DNA of 64,000 nt from Amphiduros pacificus (taxonomy: Eukaryota > Annelida > Polychaeta > Phyllodocida > Hesionidae), in contig OX439009.1 in assembly GCA_949316495.1 (NCBI GenBank), forward strand, positions 33,668,155 through 33,732,154. The letters run 5' to 3'. The translations under genes were made by a program, and so were the position numbers. The notes under the pieces were generated by a model. It made no database searches. It was given only the letters and a program-made list of their open reading frames with translations, and was not told the origin of the DNA. The stretch's first letter is position 1, and each line of letters opens with the position of its first letter. Shown one piece after another: positions 10,682-22,905 of the stretch.

Positions 10682-11299
10682 GACGTCTATATTATATCGC
10701 AGAGAACCCGTTAGATCATCTGACGATGGCCTTTGAACAGATAAAATTTAAAAAAATCCTATTTTCACCGCACGATGCCACCGGTAACCCTAAGATAATC
10801 TGCCGATGTCCGTGCGGGACACTGCCGGGACCCTGCCGGGTACTTTAAGATGGTATTTGCTGATAAGACAAAGATACCCAATTAAAGATACCCAATTGTG
10901 GCCGATGATCTCCCGGTGCCCGCACGGCAATCTGAACTGCCTGCCGATTTTGTAAAAAATACCCATCGGCCGGGCATCTTTACTGAAATCGGCGCAAATG
11001 TGACTGAGGCATAAACTGGCGCTCTAACCAACTGCGCCAGGTGGCCCCTTTTGGTGTGGGTAATGTGTGAGAATTCTGGAGTTAGGGTGGATAAAACATC
11101 TCTACAAGTGTGTGAAGTGTATGTGTAGTTGTGACATGGGTGTGCACAAGGTTTAAAGTGAATTATATTAACTCCAATTTCTGGATATTGCTGGGCCTAA
11201 GGTAATTTAGGCGCTAAGAGTTTACTATGTTTGGTGAATACCCTGCAGTAGAGTCCAAAGTGTATGCTACGATATCACGGGATACGATATCATTCCTTT

Positions 11300-12040
11300 A
11301 TATGGAATAATCTATAGGGTACCTAGTACCTACCTGGATTTGTCACTAATTGAGCAATTATTATAAGAGGTCAAACATAACAAAAATTTAAAATTCATCC
11401 AATTTTAATGTTTTTTTGCAAAACATTTATTTAATATGAGAGATGTTTTAAATTTGATTTCCTTCAAAGGGATTCTTCTTTACAGTAACTCGCACCTTCC
11501 TGAATGTTTCACTGATTGGGCAATTTTTATGAGAGGTTGAATTTGGAGGTCAAACATTTCGAAAACTGAAAATATCTCACAATTTTAATGTTTTTTTTGC
11601 AAAATATTATTCAATATGAGAGATGTTTCAATGTTGTTTTCCTCTGTAGGGATTCATCAACAGGCTACCTAGTACCTTCCTGAATTTTTCACTAGTTGAG
11701 CAATTAATATTATAAGGGGTTGAATCAGGAGGTCAAACGTTACAAAAAGATTTCTCACAATGGTAATGGTGTTTTGCAAAAGAAATTATTTAATATGAAA
11801 GATGTTTCAATGTTCTGTTCTTTTATAGGCAATCATCAATAAGGAACTTGTTACCATCCTGAATTTCTCACTAATTGCGCAATTAGTATAAGTGGATGAC
11901 TTAGGTAGGCAAATATTTGTGAAAATATAATATTCTCATAATTTTAATGATTTTGGCATGAAAAGGTATTTAATATGAGATATGTTTCAATGTTGTTTTC
12001 CTTAATAGGATTCATCTATAGGGTACCTAGAATTATCATG
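11300..12040 (+). repeat. Array of a ~170-bp repeat, forward orientation (about 4 units)
   Basis: Units start with GGTACCTAGTACCTTCCTGAA-like sequence, continue with CACTAATTGAGCAATTATTA, and end with ATATGAGAGATGTTTCAATG before a TTTTCCT run. Boundaries fall near 11312, 11470, 11650, 11830 and 12010. The same unit appears in opposite orientation at 14020-15005. No coding potential was seen. Confidence 0.75.
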
Positions 12041-12489
12041 TTTCTAATATTTTTAAATGTTTATTGAGCTGTGTCTTCATTAGAGTGTCAAATGAAGGTA
12101 TGCCATTTAATATGCTGATAACATCTAAGTATTGAGGATAAGATAGCAACAGGGGTCTCAGTACGGAGGTCACAGGTTGCATGTCCCCAGCCCCTCTTTA
12201 TCTGTCCTAAGTAATAGTATTAACCTATATAGAAGTAGTGATGGTGCTGGCAGTAGATGTTGCTCTGGCTGCCTTTGGTGAGGTATGCTTTGATAGTGAC
12301 CGCTTAAGTCTGATTACCATGGTTACTGGGTCAGGTGTGAGATAGAGCTTGACCCTCAGACCTCAAATATCTGTGTCCTGAGAGTAATAAGGACCAGAGA
12401 TGAAGATTTGTATCAAATGCCAAAACTTGCAGCCACAGCTAAAGACAGCAAGCATATATAAGCCCTTTATCTTATCAAACCATTCAACG

Positions 12490-13450
12490 GCACTAAAGTC
12501 TTAGAGCATGTGACATGAATTTTTCATGTTTTCAGAAGTTGTAGAGCATGTGATATAACTTTTCTGAGGTCGTGGAACATGTGATATCAGTTTTCTGAGG
12601 TAGTGGAGTAAATGATATAAGTGAACTAAGTTCTTGGAGTATTTAATATGAGTTCTGAGATATCACATGAAGCATGTGATATGATTTTTCTAAGGTCGTG
12701 GAGCATGAGATATGATTTTTCAGAGGTCGTGAAGCATAATATATAACTGCACTAAGGTCTTGAAGCATGTGACATGACTTTTTCATGTCTTCAGAAGTTG
12801 TGGAGCATGTGATGTGGCTTCTAAGAGGTCGTAGAGCAAGTGATATGACTTTCTGATGGTGCAAGTGATTTCACTTTTCTGAGGTCATGTGATGTGATTT
12901 CCAGGGGTCGTGGAGCAAATGATATAATTGAACTAAGGTCTTGGAGCATGTTATGTGACTTCTCTGAAGAATGGAGTACATCATATGACTTCAGAGGACG
13001 TGGAGCATGTGATTTGACTTTCTACGGTCGTGTAGCATGAAAAATGACTTTTCTGAGGTCGTGAAGCATGTAATATGACTTCCAAGAAGTCGTGGAGTAA
13101 GTTATATGATTTTTCTCAGGTTGAGGAGCAAGTGATATGATTTTCCTATGATGCAAGTGATTTCACTTTTCAGAGGTCAAGGAGTGAGTGATATGATTTT
13201 CTAGAGGTCATGGAGCATGTCATATAACTTTTCTGATGTCAAGGAGCAAATGATATAATTGAACTAAGGTCAAGGAACATGTAATATGACTTCTCAGAAG
13301 TAGTGGAGCATGTGATATGACTTTTCTGAGGGCGAGGAGCAAGTGATATGACTTTTCTGAGCGTCGAGGCAAATGACATGACTTTCTTGAGGTCAAGGAG
13401 AGATATGACTTTTCTGAGGTTGTGGAGTAAGTGAATTGACTACCAGCAAA
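12490..13450. repeat. Minisatellite with ~33-bp unit
   Basis: Degenerate tandem units contain GAGGTCGTGGAGCATGTGAT followed by ATGACTTTTCT, about 28 copies, with drift in length and sequence. It lies between the two opposed 170-bp arrays. The short open frames on the minus strand here are by-products of the repeat. Confidence 0.75.
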
Positions 13451-14019
13451 TAGCATGATATTTTCAATTGAATCTACTGAAGAGGAACACAGCTCAATAT
13501 GCATTAAATTTTAAATTTTTTAAAAACATGATTATTGTGAATAGAATTTCAATATAATTATTCAATCTATTAATATATTAACATTAGTTTAACATTGTGA
13601 AGGTGTGGGAACCATGAAACCAACATCATCAATTATTTATTCATAATCTTTTCTCCCTGAATATTTGGAGATAAAGGGTCAGAATGTATGGTTCAGTGGT
13701 CATTTTCCCAATACATCATAACTTTAGGATATTATATATCTGCTGGATGTGGTAGAGCTGTTTAAAGACAGGGACTGAACTCTTGAACTCTGAAAAATAT
13801 CTAGATAAAATAACAACTCCTGTTCCCTTGAGAGTCTTCTGTAACCTCTGAATTGGGTCAGAATTGAGGGACACTACTGCTGCAGGGAAGCAAATTACCA
13901 GCATGAATCTTCACTTGAGATCTTGGTGTGAAACACCCACAATATATAAACAACTTGAAATTGAACCACACATGGAGTCATGCAGAAGGTATCACAGTGT
14001 ACCATCAAAAATAGTTGCA

Positions 14020-15005
14020 ACTGTAGGTACCCTATAGAGGATTTCCTATTAAGGAAACAAAATGAAATATCTCTCATATTTGAGATTTGTTTTGTGGCAA
14101 AATATCTGAAAAATGTTCATTTAAAAAAAAATGTTTGACCTCTTAATTCAACCTTGGTACCCTATAGAGGATTGCCTATAAAAGAAAACAACATTGAAAC
14201 ATCTCTTATATTAAATAACTTTTGTGCCAAAAACCATTAAAATTGTGAGAATTTATCTTTTTTCAAATGCTTGACATAATAATTCAACCCCTTATAATAA
14301 TTTCTCAATTAATGAAAAATTCTGGTAGGTACTATGTACCCTATGAATGATTTTCTAAAGGAAAAAAACATTGAAATATTTCTCATATAAACAAATATTT
14401 GTGCAAATAAATTGTGAGAATCTTTCATTTTTTGAAATGTTTTACTTCCTAATTCAACCCTGCATAATAATTGATCAAATAGTGAAAAATTCAGGAAGGT
14501 ACTAGGTACCCTATAGATAATTCCATATAAATGAAAACAACATTCAAACGTCTCTCATATAAAATAATTTTGTTTAAAAAACCATTAAAATTGTGAGAAA
14601 TTTTAATTTTTTCAAATGTTTGAGCTCCTAAATTCATTCCCTAATAATCATTGCTCAATTAGTGAAAAGTTGAAAAAGTTTCTTTATAGGGAATCATCCT
14701 ATAGATGATTCCCTATAAGGGAAAACAACATTGAAACATCTCTGATATAAAATAATTTTTGTGCAAAAAATACACTAAATCTGTGAGAATAATTCAATTT
14801 TCGTAGTGTTTAACCCCCTAATTCAACCTATTATACAAATTGCACAATTAGTGAAAAATTCAGGAATGTTCTCGGCATCCTAGTGAGAATATTTCATTTT
14901 TTAAATGTTTGACCTCCTAATTCAACCCGTTATAATAATTGCTCTATTAGTGAAAAATCCAGGAAGGCACTAGGGACCTTAAAGATGATTCCCTATAAAG
15001 GACAA
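14020..15005 (-). repeat. Array of the ~170-bp repeat, reverse orientation (about 6 units)
   Basis: Units repeat GGTACCCTATAGA-type sequence, then AACATTGAAACATCTCTCAT, then TTATAATAATTGCTCAATTA. This is the reverse complement of the array at 11300-12040. Unit starts are near 14026, 14156, 14336, 14506, 14692 and 14973, and one unit is shortened. The divergence between arrays suggests considerable age. Confidence 0.75.
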
Positions 15006-15009
15006 CAAC

Positions 15010-17354
15010 ATTGAAACATAATTAATTTTAATTGCAGAATATACATTTTATTTTTTTTATTCAAAGTCCAATTCTTTTTCACCTTTAACAATCCCTGGTA
15101 GTAATCCCTCAACATTTGTAGAGGATTGAAGCATTGCATCATGTTTTTAGATTAAAATGTAATGTAAAGTCAAATTTTCGCTGAAAAAAAATGAATAATG
15201 AACTAGAAACTGGTAACTAGCAAATAACTTCAAGCATATATCATCATATTCTACACGTCACCCATTTCTTCGCATACTCAGTGAGCATATAATTCAAGCA
15301 AAACATTTCTTTCCACTGTCATTTGCATCAGACCTTATAAAGCTGTGATATTTATCTCAGTTGTGAGGGGATAGCTCATTAAAAGTACCTTGTTTCAGTG
15401 CCATCTGTCCTTCAGATGTTTCAGTTTGTAGATACCATTTGCTCTTCTAACAGTTTTGAAGGGATAATTCTTTCTATAACCTTTCCATTTGACCTTCACT
15501 GTGTGTCAATTGCAAGGTTGATGTGATCTTGGCAACCTTTGTATAAGGCTGATGCAATTGATAAAGAAATATTTAATAGGTTTTGGTATTCAGAGGAGTA
15601 AATGTTATATTCATTCCAAGCTTAAGCATAGTTTAGAAAGCTCAACTGCTACATAATAGATTTTGAGACAATCTTCAGTCATCTTGGTTTCAATGTTATC
15701 ATCACATGGCTACAGCTATCACAATTTATTTTGCCACTAACACAATACCAGTAATGCAATCCTGACTTAACATTATTCAACTTTTGAAACCCTTTTGCTT
15801 GTTCCAGATCATAAACATATGCAAAATATGTTTTTCTCAAATTGTTTTATATTTGTATAAATTAGGTTTGCTTAATTATGGCTCAAACATATAAATTAAA
15901 TCACATTCTGTACTATACATTGATATAAAAGGGGTAGGGATGTGATTGGTGATGGAATGTAATCATATAACAGTTATATACAATACCTATATGTACAGTG
16001 CCCACACATTTTAATCTCCCAATATAGGAACATACATTATCAGCTTAACAGGACAAGGTCTTCTATACCTGTCCAATGAATGGCCTTGACAATATTCAGG
16101 ACCTCTAATCCAAAGGTCACCATTCTTCACATTTTTTAACAAGAATAAAATATGATTTTAATTCTTTTCAATAGTGAGATCTCATGCTTCAAAGATTAAG
16201 TTGGTTTGCAAAATTTTATGAAGCTTTATGTAAGTTTTATCTCCAAAACTGTACAGAAGCCTAATGCACATACCTTGTAAAACCATTCAAAACAAATGGC
16301 CCATTTTATTACACTTTTGAACTATATCAATCCTTGGAATCAATTTGATTCCAATATATTATCTCACATTATATCTCTCTCTTATAATCAAATAGTATAA
16401 ATTGGCACTTTTGTACCTTGCATGTAATCTCTGTGAGAGTCTTGGTCTTGATAGAGGTTTGTATGATCGATATATACATATATATCTTATTGTACATTTT
16501 CATCGCATTGCAGATTAATATTTCAATAAATTGAAAGACAGCTTTGTGTTGTTTCAAACTGGTAGGTCGAAATAACTTCATTTCAAAGTTTTAAAATCAT
16601 GTTATATTTCAGAAACTATTATGGTCTTAGATATGTTTATTATGTGTTCATCATGGGATATTCTGAAGCAATTGTGACAAATAGGTAACTTAAAGATTTA
16701 TACATTTCAAAGAAATGACATAAATATATACATAAAATTATATTTCTTTCTTTACAGAATCTGATGCAACATGTCTTCAATCGATTCAAATATGGATGCA
16801 TTCAATGCTACATTTCAAGGACAGTGGCCCCCTAGAGCAAAGTTTGAAGACTGGCCAGAATGCATTAACAAGCCTGAGGGCTCTGAACAGTTATAAGTAT
16901 TTGGATATTTCATATATCACACTCTTGCCATGCCTTCCTAGCCAGACTGTAGTGTATACGAGCACCGAATAAAGGCGACCATTGTGCAGTGTATACGCTG
17001 AGTCTGCAGTCCTTCTTACCTCCCAACCAGATAGGTAAAGTAGGTAGTTAGGTTAAGTCCCCAGCTCACAGTTCCAGCAAGTATAGTCCCATATCCCCAT
17101 TTGTGTCCCCATAGACATATTACGTACAAACCATACGTAACAGTATCACAGTTTCATGGCCACGTATCATTTAAGCATAATTATAAATTAGACTTCTGTA
17201 AAATTGCCTGTGACCTCTGTGTCTTCATGGATGTTTTAATGGTCCAGTTTATGACGTGGTTAAGACCTGATTTTCAAGGCGTGAATTTCTGCTACAATAT
17301 CATTTTGACGTATCATCTCATAAAACTGTCAAGACTTTTCTGCCCTCTCTTAAT
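15010..17354. other. Intergenic DNA, one candidate small exon inside
   Basis: This AT-rich interval holds no recognisable gene apart from the small frame at 16771-16896. It separates the inverted 170-bp arrays from the large foldback element, whose left target-site candidate TCTTAA is at 17348-17353. Confidence 0.45.
16771..16896 (+). CDS. Candidate small ORF or 5' coding exon, 41 aa
   Basis: A pyrimidine-rich acceptor (TTTCTTTCTTTACAG) ends at 16757. An in-frame stop follows, then ATG and 41 codons starting MSSIDSNMDAFNATFQGQWP and ending with TAA. The composition (PPRAKFEDWPECINKPEG) looks more protein-like than its surroundings. I recognise no family. It could be a micropeptide exon, a relic of a longer gene, or chance. 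Confidence 0.25.
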   Translation: MSSIDSNMDAFNATFQGQWPPRAKFEDWPECINKPEGSEQL

Positions 17355-17567
17355 GACGAGCGTGAAGTTCATTTGATATTTGATATTTGACGTTTTTTTC
17401 AAAGTATGCCTCCAAGTATATATCTATACACACTTATAGGATATGGGTCAAAACAGGATATAAAAGGATATATACCCTGTCAAAAGCGGATATATCATTT
17501 TTATTCGCAATAAATCCAATTTTTATACATTTATAACTTAGAAATGTTTTTTAAATGATCTCAAAGA

Positions 17568-20500
17568 CTTTTGATTGACTAATGGGGCCTTAGACATACT
17601 TGGTAGACATGTCTAGATTACGTCTAGCCCCCTCAATATGAGAGCATAAATCTGAGTTCAATGGAATAGCCCTTTTTCCCTAGCAAAGTCAATATATTCG
17701 ACCTACTGACTGGTATGAGGTTGGGGAGGGGGGGAGAGTACTAAAAGGACTTTTGATTGACTAATGGGGCCTTAGACATACTTGGTAGACATGTCTAGAT
17801 TATGTCTAGCCCCCTCAATATGAGAGCATAAATCTGAGTTCAATGGAATAGCCCTTTTCCCCTGACAAAGTCAATATATTCGACCTACTGACTGGTATGA
17901 GGTTGGGGAGGAGGGATGGAGAGTACTAAAAGGACTTTTGATTGACTAATGGGGCCTTAGACATACTTGGTAGACATGTCTAGATTACGTCTAGCCCCCT
18001 CAATATGAGAGCATAAATCTGAGTTCAATGGAATAGCCCTTTTCCCCTGGCAAAGTCAATATATTCGACCTACTGACTGGTATGAGGTTGGGGAGGAGGG
18101 ATGGAGAGTACTAAAAGGACTTTTGATTGACTAATGGGGCCTTAGACATACTTGGTAGACATGTCTAGATTACGTCTAGCCCCCTCAATATGAGAGCATA
18201 AATCTGAGTTCAATGGAATAGCCCTTTTTCCCTGGCAAAGTCAATATATTCGACCTACTGACCGGTATGAGGTTGGGGAGGGGGGGAGAGTACTAAAAGG
18301 ACTTTTGATTGACTAATGGGGCCTTAGACATACTTGGTAGACATGTCTAGATTATGTCTAGCCCCCTCAATATGAGAGCATAAATCTGAGTTCAATGGAA
18401 TAGCCCTTTTCCCCTGGCAAAGTCAATATATTCGACCTACTGACTGGTATGAGGTTGGGGAGGGGGGGGGGAGAGAACTAAAAGGACTTTTGATTGACTA
18501 ATGGGGCCTTAGACATACTTGGTAGACATGTCTAGATTACGTCTAGCCCCCTCAATATGAGAGCATAAATCTGAGTTCAATGGAATAGCCCTTTTTCCCT
18601 AGCAAAGTCAATATATTCGACCTACTGACTGGTATGAGGTTGGGGAGGGGGGGAGAGTACTAAAAGGACTTTTGATTGACTAATGGGGCCTTAGACATAC
18701 TTGGTAGACATGTCTAGATTACGTCTAGCCCCCTCAATATGAGAGCATAAATCTGAGTTCAATGGAATAGCCCTTTTCCCCTGGCAAAGTCAATATATTC
18801 GACCTACTGACTGGTATGAGGTTGGGGAGGGGGGGAGAGTACTAAAAGGACTTTTGATTGACTAATGGGGCCTTAGACATACTTGGTAGACATGTCTAGA
18901 TTACGTCTAGCCCCCTCAATATGAGACCATAAACCTGAGTTCAATGGAATAGCCCTTTTTCCCTGGCAAAGTCAATATATTCGACCTACTGACTGGTATG
19001 AGGTTGGGGAGGGGGGGAGAGTACTAAAAGGACTTTTGATTGACTAATGGGGCCTTAGACATACTTGGTAGACATGTCTAGATTATGTCTAGCCCCCTCA
19101 ATATGAGAGCATAAATCTAAGTTCAATGGAATAGCTCTTTTCCCCTGGCAAAGTCAATATATTCGACCTACTGACTAGTATGAGGTTGTGGTGGGGGGAG
19201 AGTACTAAAAGGACTTTTGATTGACTAATGGGGCCTTAGACATACTTGGTAGACATGTCTAGATTATGTCTAGCCCCCTCAATATGAGAGCATAAATCTG
19301 AGTTCAATGGAATAGCCCTTTTCCCCTGACAAAGTCAATATATTCGACCTACTGACTGGTATGAGGTTGGGGAGGAGGGATGGAGAGTACTAAAAGGACT
19401 TTTGATTGACTAATGGGGCCTTAGACATACTTGGTAGACATGTCTAGATTATGTCTAGCCCCCTCAATATGAGAGCATAAATCTGAGTTCAATGGAATAG
19501 CCCTTTTTTCCTTACAAAGTCAATATATACGACCTACTGACTGGTATTAAGTGGGAGGAGTACTAAAAAGACTTTTGATTGACTAATGGGGCCTTAGATA
19601 TACTTGGTAGACATGTCCAGATTACGTCTAGCCCCCTCAATATGAGAGCATAAATCTGAGTTCAATGGAATAGCCCTTTTCCCCTGGCAAAATCAATATA
19701 TTCGACCTACTGACTAGTATGAGGTTGGGGAGGGGGGTAGAGTACTGAAAGGACTTTTGATTGACTAATGGGGCCTTAGACATACTTGGTAGACATGTCT
19801 AGATTATGTCTAGCCCCCTCAATATGAGAGCATAAATCTGAGTTTAATGGAGTAGCCCTTTTTCCCTGACAGAGTCAATATATTCGACCTACTGACTGGT
19901 ATGAAGTGGGAGGAGTACTAAAAAGACTTTTGATTGACTAATGGGGCCTTAGATATACTTGGTAGACATGTCCAGATTACGTCTAGCCCCCTCAATATGA
20001 GAGCATAAATCTGAGTTCAATGGAATAGCCCTTTTCCCCTGGCAAAGTCAATATATTCGACCTACTGACTGGTATGAGGTTGGGGAGGGGGGGGGAGAGA
20101 ACTAAAAGGACTTTTGATTGACTAATGGGGCCTTAGACATACTTGGTAGACATGTCTAGATTACGTCTAGCCCCCTCAATATGAGAGCATAAATCTGAGT
20201 TCAATGGAATAGCCCTTTTTCCCTAGCAAAGTCAATATATTCGACCTACTGACTGGTATGAGGTTGGGGAGGGGGGGAGAGTACTAAAAGGACTTTTGAT
20301 TGACTAATGGGGCCTTAGACATACTTGGTAGACATGTCTAGATTACGTCTAGCCCCCTCAATATGAGAGCATAAACCTGAGTTCAATGGAATAGCCCTTT
20401 TTCCCTGGCAAAGTCAATATATTCGACCTACTGACTGGTATGAGGTTGGGGAGGGGGGGAGAGTACTAAAAGGACTTTTGATTGACTAATGGGGCCTTAG

Positions 20501-21935
20501 ACATACTTGGTAGACATGTCTAGATTATGTCTAGCCCCCTCAATATGAGAGCATATATCTAAGTTCAATGGAATAGCTCTTTTCCCCTGGCAAAGTCAAT
20601 ATATTCGACCTACTGACTAGTATGAGGTTGTGGTGGGGGGAGAGTACTAAAAGGACTTTTGATTGACTAATGGGGCCTTAGACATACTTGGTAGACATGT
20701 CTAGATTATGTCTAGCCCCCTCAATATGAGAGCATAAATCTGAGTTCAATGGAATAGCCCTTTTCCCCTGACAAAGTCAATATATTCGACCTACTGACTG
20801 GTATGAGGTTGGGGAGGAGGGATGGAGAGTACTAAAAGGACTTTTGATTGACTAATGGGGCCTTAGACATACTTGGTAGACATGTCTAGATTATGTCTAG
20901 CCCCCTCAATATGAGAGCATAAATCTGAGTTCAATGGAATAGCCCTTTTCCCCTGGCAAAGTCAATATATTCGACCTACTGACTGGTATGAGGTTGGGGA
21001 GGGGGGTAGAGTACTAAAAGGACTTTTGATTGACTAATGGGGCCTTAGACATACTTGGTAGACATGTCTAGATTATGTCTAGCCCCCTCAATATGAGAGC
21101 ATAAATCTGAGTTCAATGGAATAGCCCTTTTTTCCTTACAAAGTCAATATATACGACCTACTGACTGGTATTAAGTGGGAGGAGTACTAAAAAGACTTTT
21201 GATTGACTAATGGGGCCTTAGATATACTTGGTAGACATGTCCAGATTACGTCTAGCCCCCTCAATATGAGAGCATAAATCTGAGTTCAATGGAATAGCCC
21301 TTTTCCCCTGGCAAAATCAATATATTCGACCTACTGACTAGTATGAGGTTGGGGAGGGGGGTAGAGTACTAAAAGGACTTTTGATTGACTAATGGGGCCT
21401 TAGACATACTTGGTAGACATGTCTAGATTATGTCTAGCCCCCTCAATATGAGAGCATAAATCTGAGTTTAATGGAGTAGCCCTTTTTCCCTGACAGAGTC
21501 AATATATTCGACCTACTGACTGGTATGAAGTGGGAGGAGTACTAAAAAGACTTTTGATTGACTAATGGGGCCTTAGATATACTTGGTAGACATGTCCAGA
21601 TTACGTCTAGCCCCCTCAATATGAGAGCATAAATCTGAGTTCAATGGAATAGCCCTTTTCCCCTAGCAAAATCAATATATTCGACCTACTGACTGGTATG
21701 AGGTTGGGGAGGGGGGTAGAGTACTAAAAGGACTTTTGATTGACTAATGGGGCCTTAGACATACTTGGTAGACATGTCTAGATTATGTCTAGCCCCCTCA
21801 ATATGAGAGCATAAATCTGAGTTTAATGGAGTAGCCCTTTTTCCCTGACAGAGTCAATATATTCGACCTACTGACTAGTATGAGGTTGGGGAGGGGGTAG
21901 AGTACTAAAAAGACTTTTTATTGACTAATGGGGCC
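17568..21935 (+). repeat. ~182-bp satellite array, forward, about 24 monomers
   Basis: Monomers open with GACTTTTGATTGACTAATGG and end in a G-run before AGTACTAAAA. I counted starts at about 17568, 17749, 17931 and so on to 21729, with a partial copy at 21911. Most monomers are 181-187 bp; a variant class of about 172-174 bp has GGGAGGAGTACTAAAAAGAC at its end. Marked variants recur eight or nine monomers later (for example ATAGCTCTTTTCCCC at about 19131 and 20573), showing a higher-order repeat of roughly 1.5-1.6 kb. Each monomer holds the palindrome TAGACATGTCTA. Confidence 0.9.
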
Positions 21936-22149
21936 TTATGTGTAGATTTTATGAATGAACTCTGTGTAGTCATCCTATGTTCATATAACTCGGACTAACC
22001 TCAACAAATAAACCCACATTGTCTACACAATACATTTTTTCATACAACTCCTTTAATGTTTAGACAGATTTGTTAGATACTTAAATACTCGATCACATTT
22101 CCTACATCTCCTATGATTACTAAAATCAATACTACTTTCATGACTAGTC

Positions 22150-22905
22150 AGTAGGCCCCATTAGTCAATCAAAAGTCCTTTTAGTACTCTTCCCCCTCCT
22201 CCCCAACCTCATACCAGTCAGTAGGTCGAATATATTGACTTTGTCAGGTGAAAAGGGCTATTCCATTGAACTCAGATTTATGCTCTCAGATTGAGGGGGC
22301 TACACATAATCTAGACATGTCTACCAAGTATGTCTAAGGCCCCATTAGTCAATCAAAAGTCCTTTTAGTACTCTCCCCCCCCTCCCCAACCTCATACCAG
22401 TCAGTAGGTCGAATATATTGACTTTGCCAGGGAAAAAGGGCTATTCCATTGAACTCAGATTTATGCTCTCATATTGAGGGGGCTAGACATAATCTAGACA
22501 TGTCTACCAAGTATGTCTAAGGCCCCATTAGTCAATCAAAAGTCCTTTTAGTACTCTCCCCCCCTCCCCAACCTCATACCAGTCAGTAGGTCGAATATAT
22601 TGACTTTGCCAGGGGAAAAGGGCTATTCCATTGAACTCAGATTTATGCTCTCATATTGAGGGGGCTAGACGTAATCTAGACATGTCTACCAAGTATGTCT
22701 AAGGCCCCATTAGTCAATCAAAAGTCCTTTTAGTACTCTCCCCCCCTCCCCAACCTCATACCAGTCAGTAGGTCGAATATATTGACTTTGCTAGGGAAAA
22801 AGGGCTATTCCATTGAACTCAGATTTATGCTCTCATATTGAGGGGGCTAGACGTAATCTAGACATGTCTACCAAGTATGTCTAAGGCCCCATTAGTCAAT
22901 CAAAA
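22150..22905 (-). repeat. ~182-bp satellite array, reverse, 4 monomers
   Basis: The same monomer as the forward array appears in reverse complement. CCCCATTAGTCAATCAAAAG recurs near 22157, 22343, 22526, 22708 and 22890. It joins directly to the right unique arm of the foldback element. The monomer at 22150-22330 carries private changes next to the central spacer. Confidence 0.9.

Larger units (their letters stand above)
8889..11011. mobile_element. Harbinger-like non-autonomous DNA transposon (itself interrupted)
   Basis: Terminal inverted repeats start TGCCTCAGTCACATTTGC at 8889-8909 and 10991-11011, 21 bp with one mismatch. The element is flanked on both sides by TAA (8886-8888 and 11012-11014). 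The intact SINE at 51680 shows a single TAA-like site at the matching position, so the duplication is real. A 3-bp TWA duplication points to the PIF/Harbinger superfamily. After removing the nested TTAA element, about 600 bp remain, GC-rich near the ends and with GACGTCTG repeats inside. No transposase is present, so it would depend on one encoded elsewhere. Confidence 0.75.
8789..11047 (-). repeat. tRNA-derived SINE split by a later insertion
   Basis: The left part (8789-8888) has a GTTT tail, then TCAATCTCGGCACGGCCGG and a reverse-complement B box in GGATCGAACCC. The right part (11012-11047) has CTGGCGCTCTAACCAACTGC, the reverse complement of the A-box end. Joined, they give the same tRNA-like head as the SINE at 51680-52004, but this copy lacks that element's ~170-bp body. 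A DNA transposon occupies the gap. Confidence 0.75.

Noticed and set aside
12490-13450. A CRISPR-like array in the ~33-bp repeat region
   Set aside because: Units are contiguous and degenerate with no unique spacers between conserved repeats, and the genome is clearly eukaryotic.
16930-17040. A stretch resembling the end of an LTR (AATAAA, then GTGTATACGCTGAGTC and CTTACCTCCC)
   Set aside because: No partner LTR, primer-binding site, polypurine tract or element protein was found nearby, so the resemblance is not enough.
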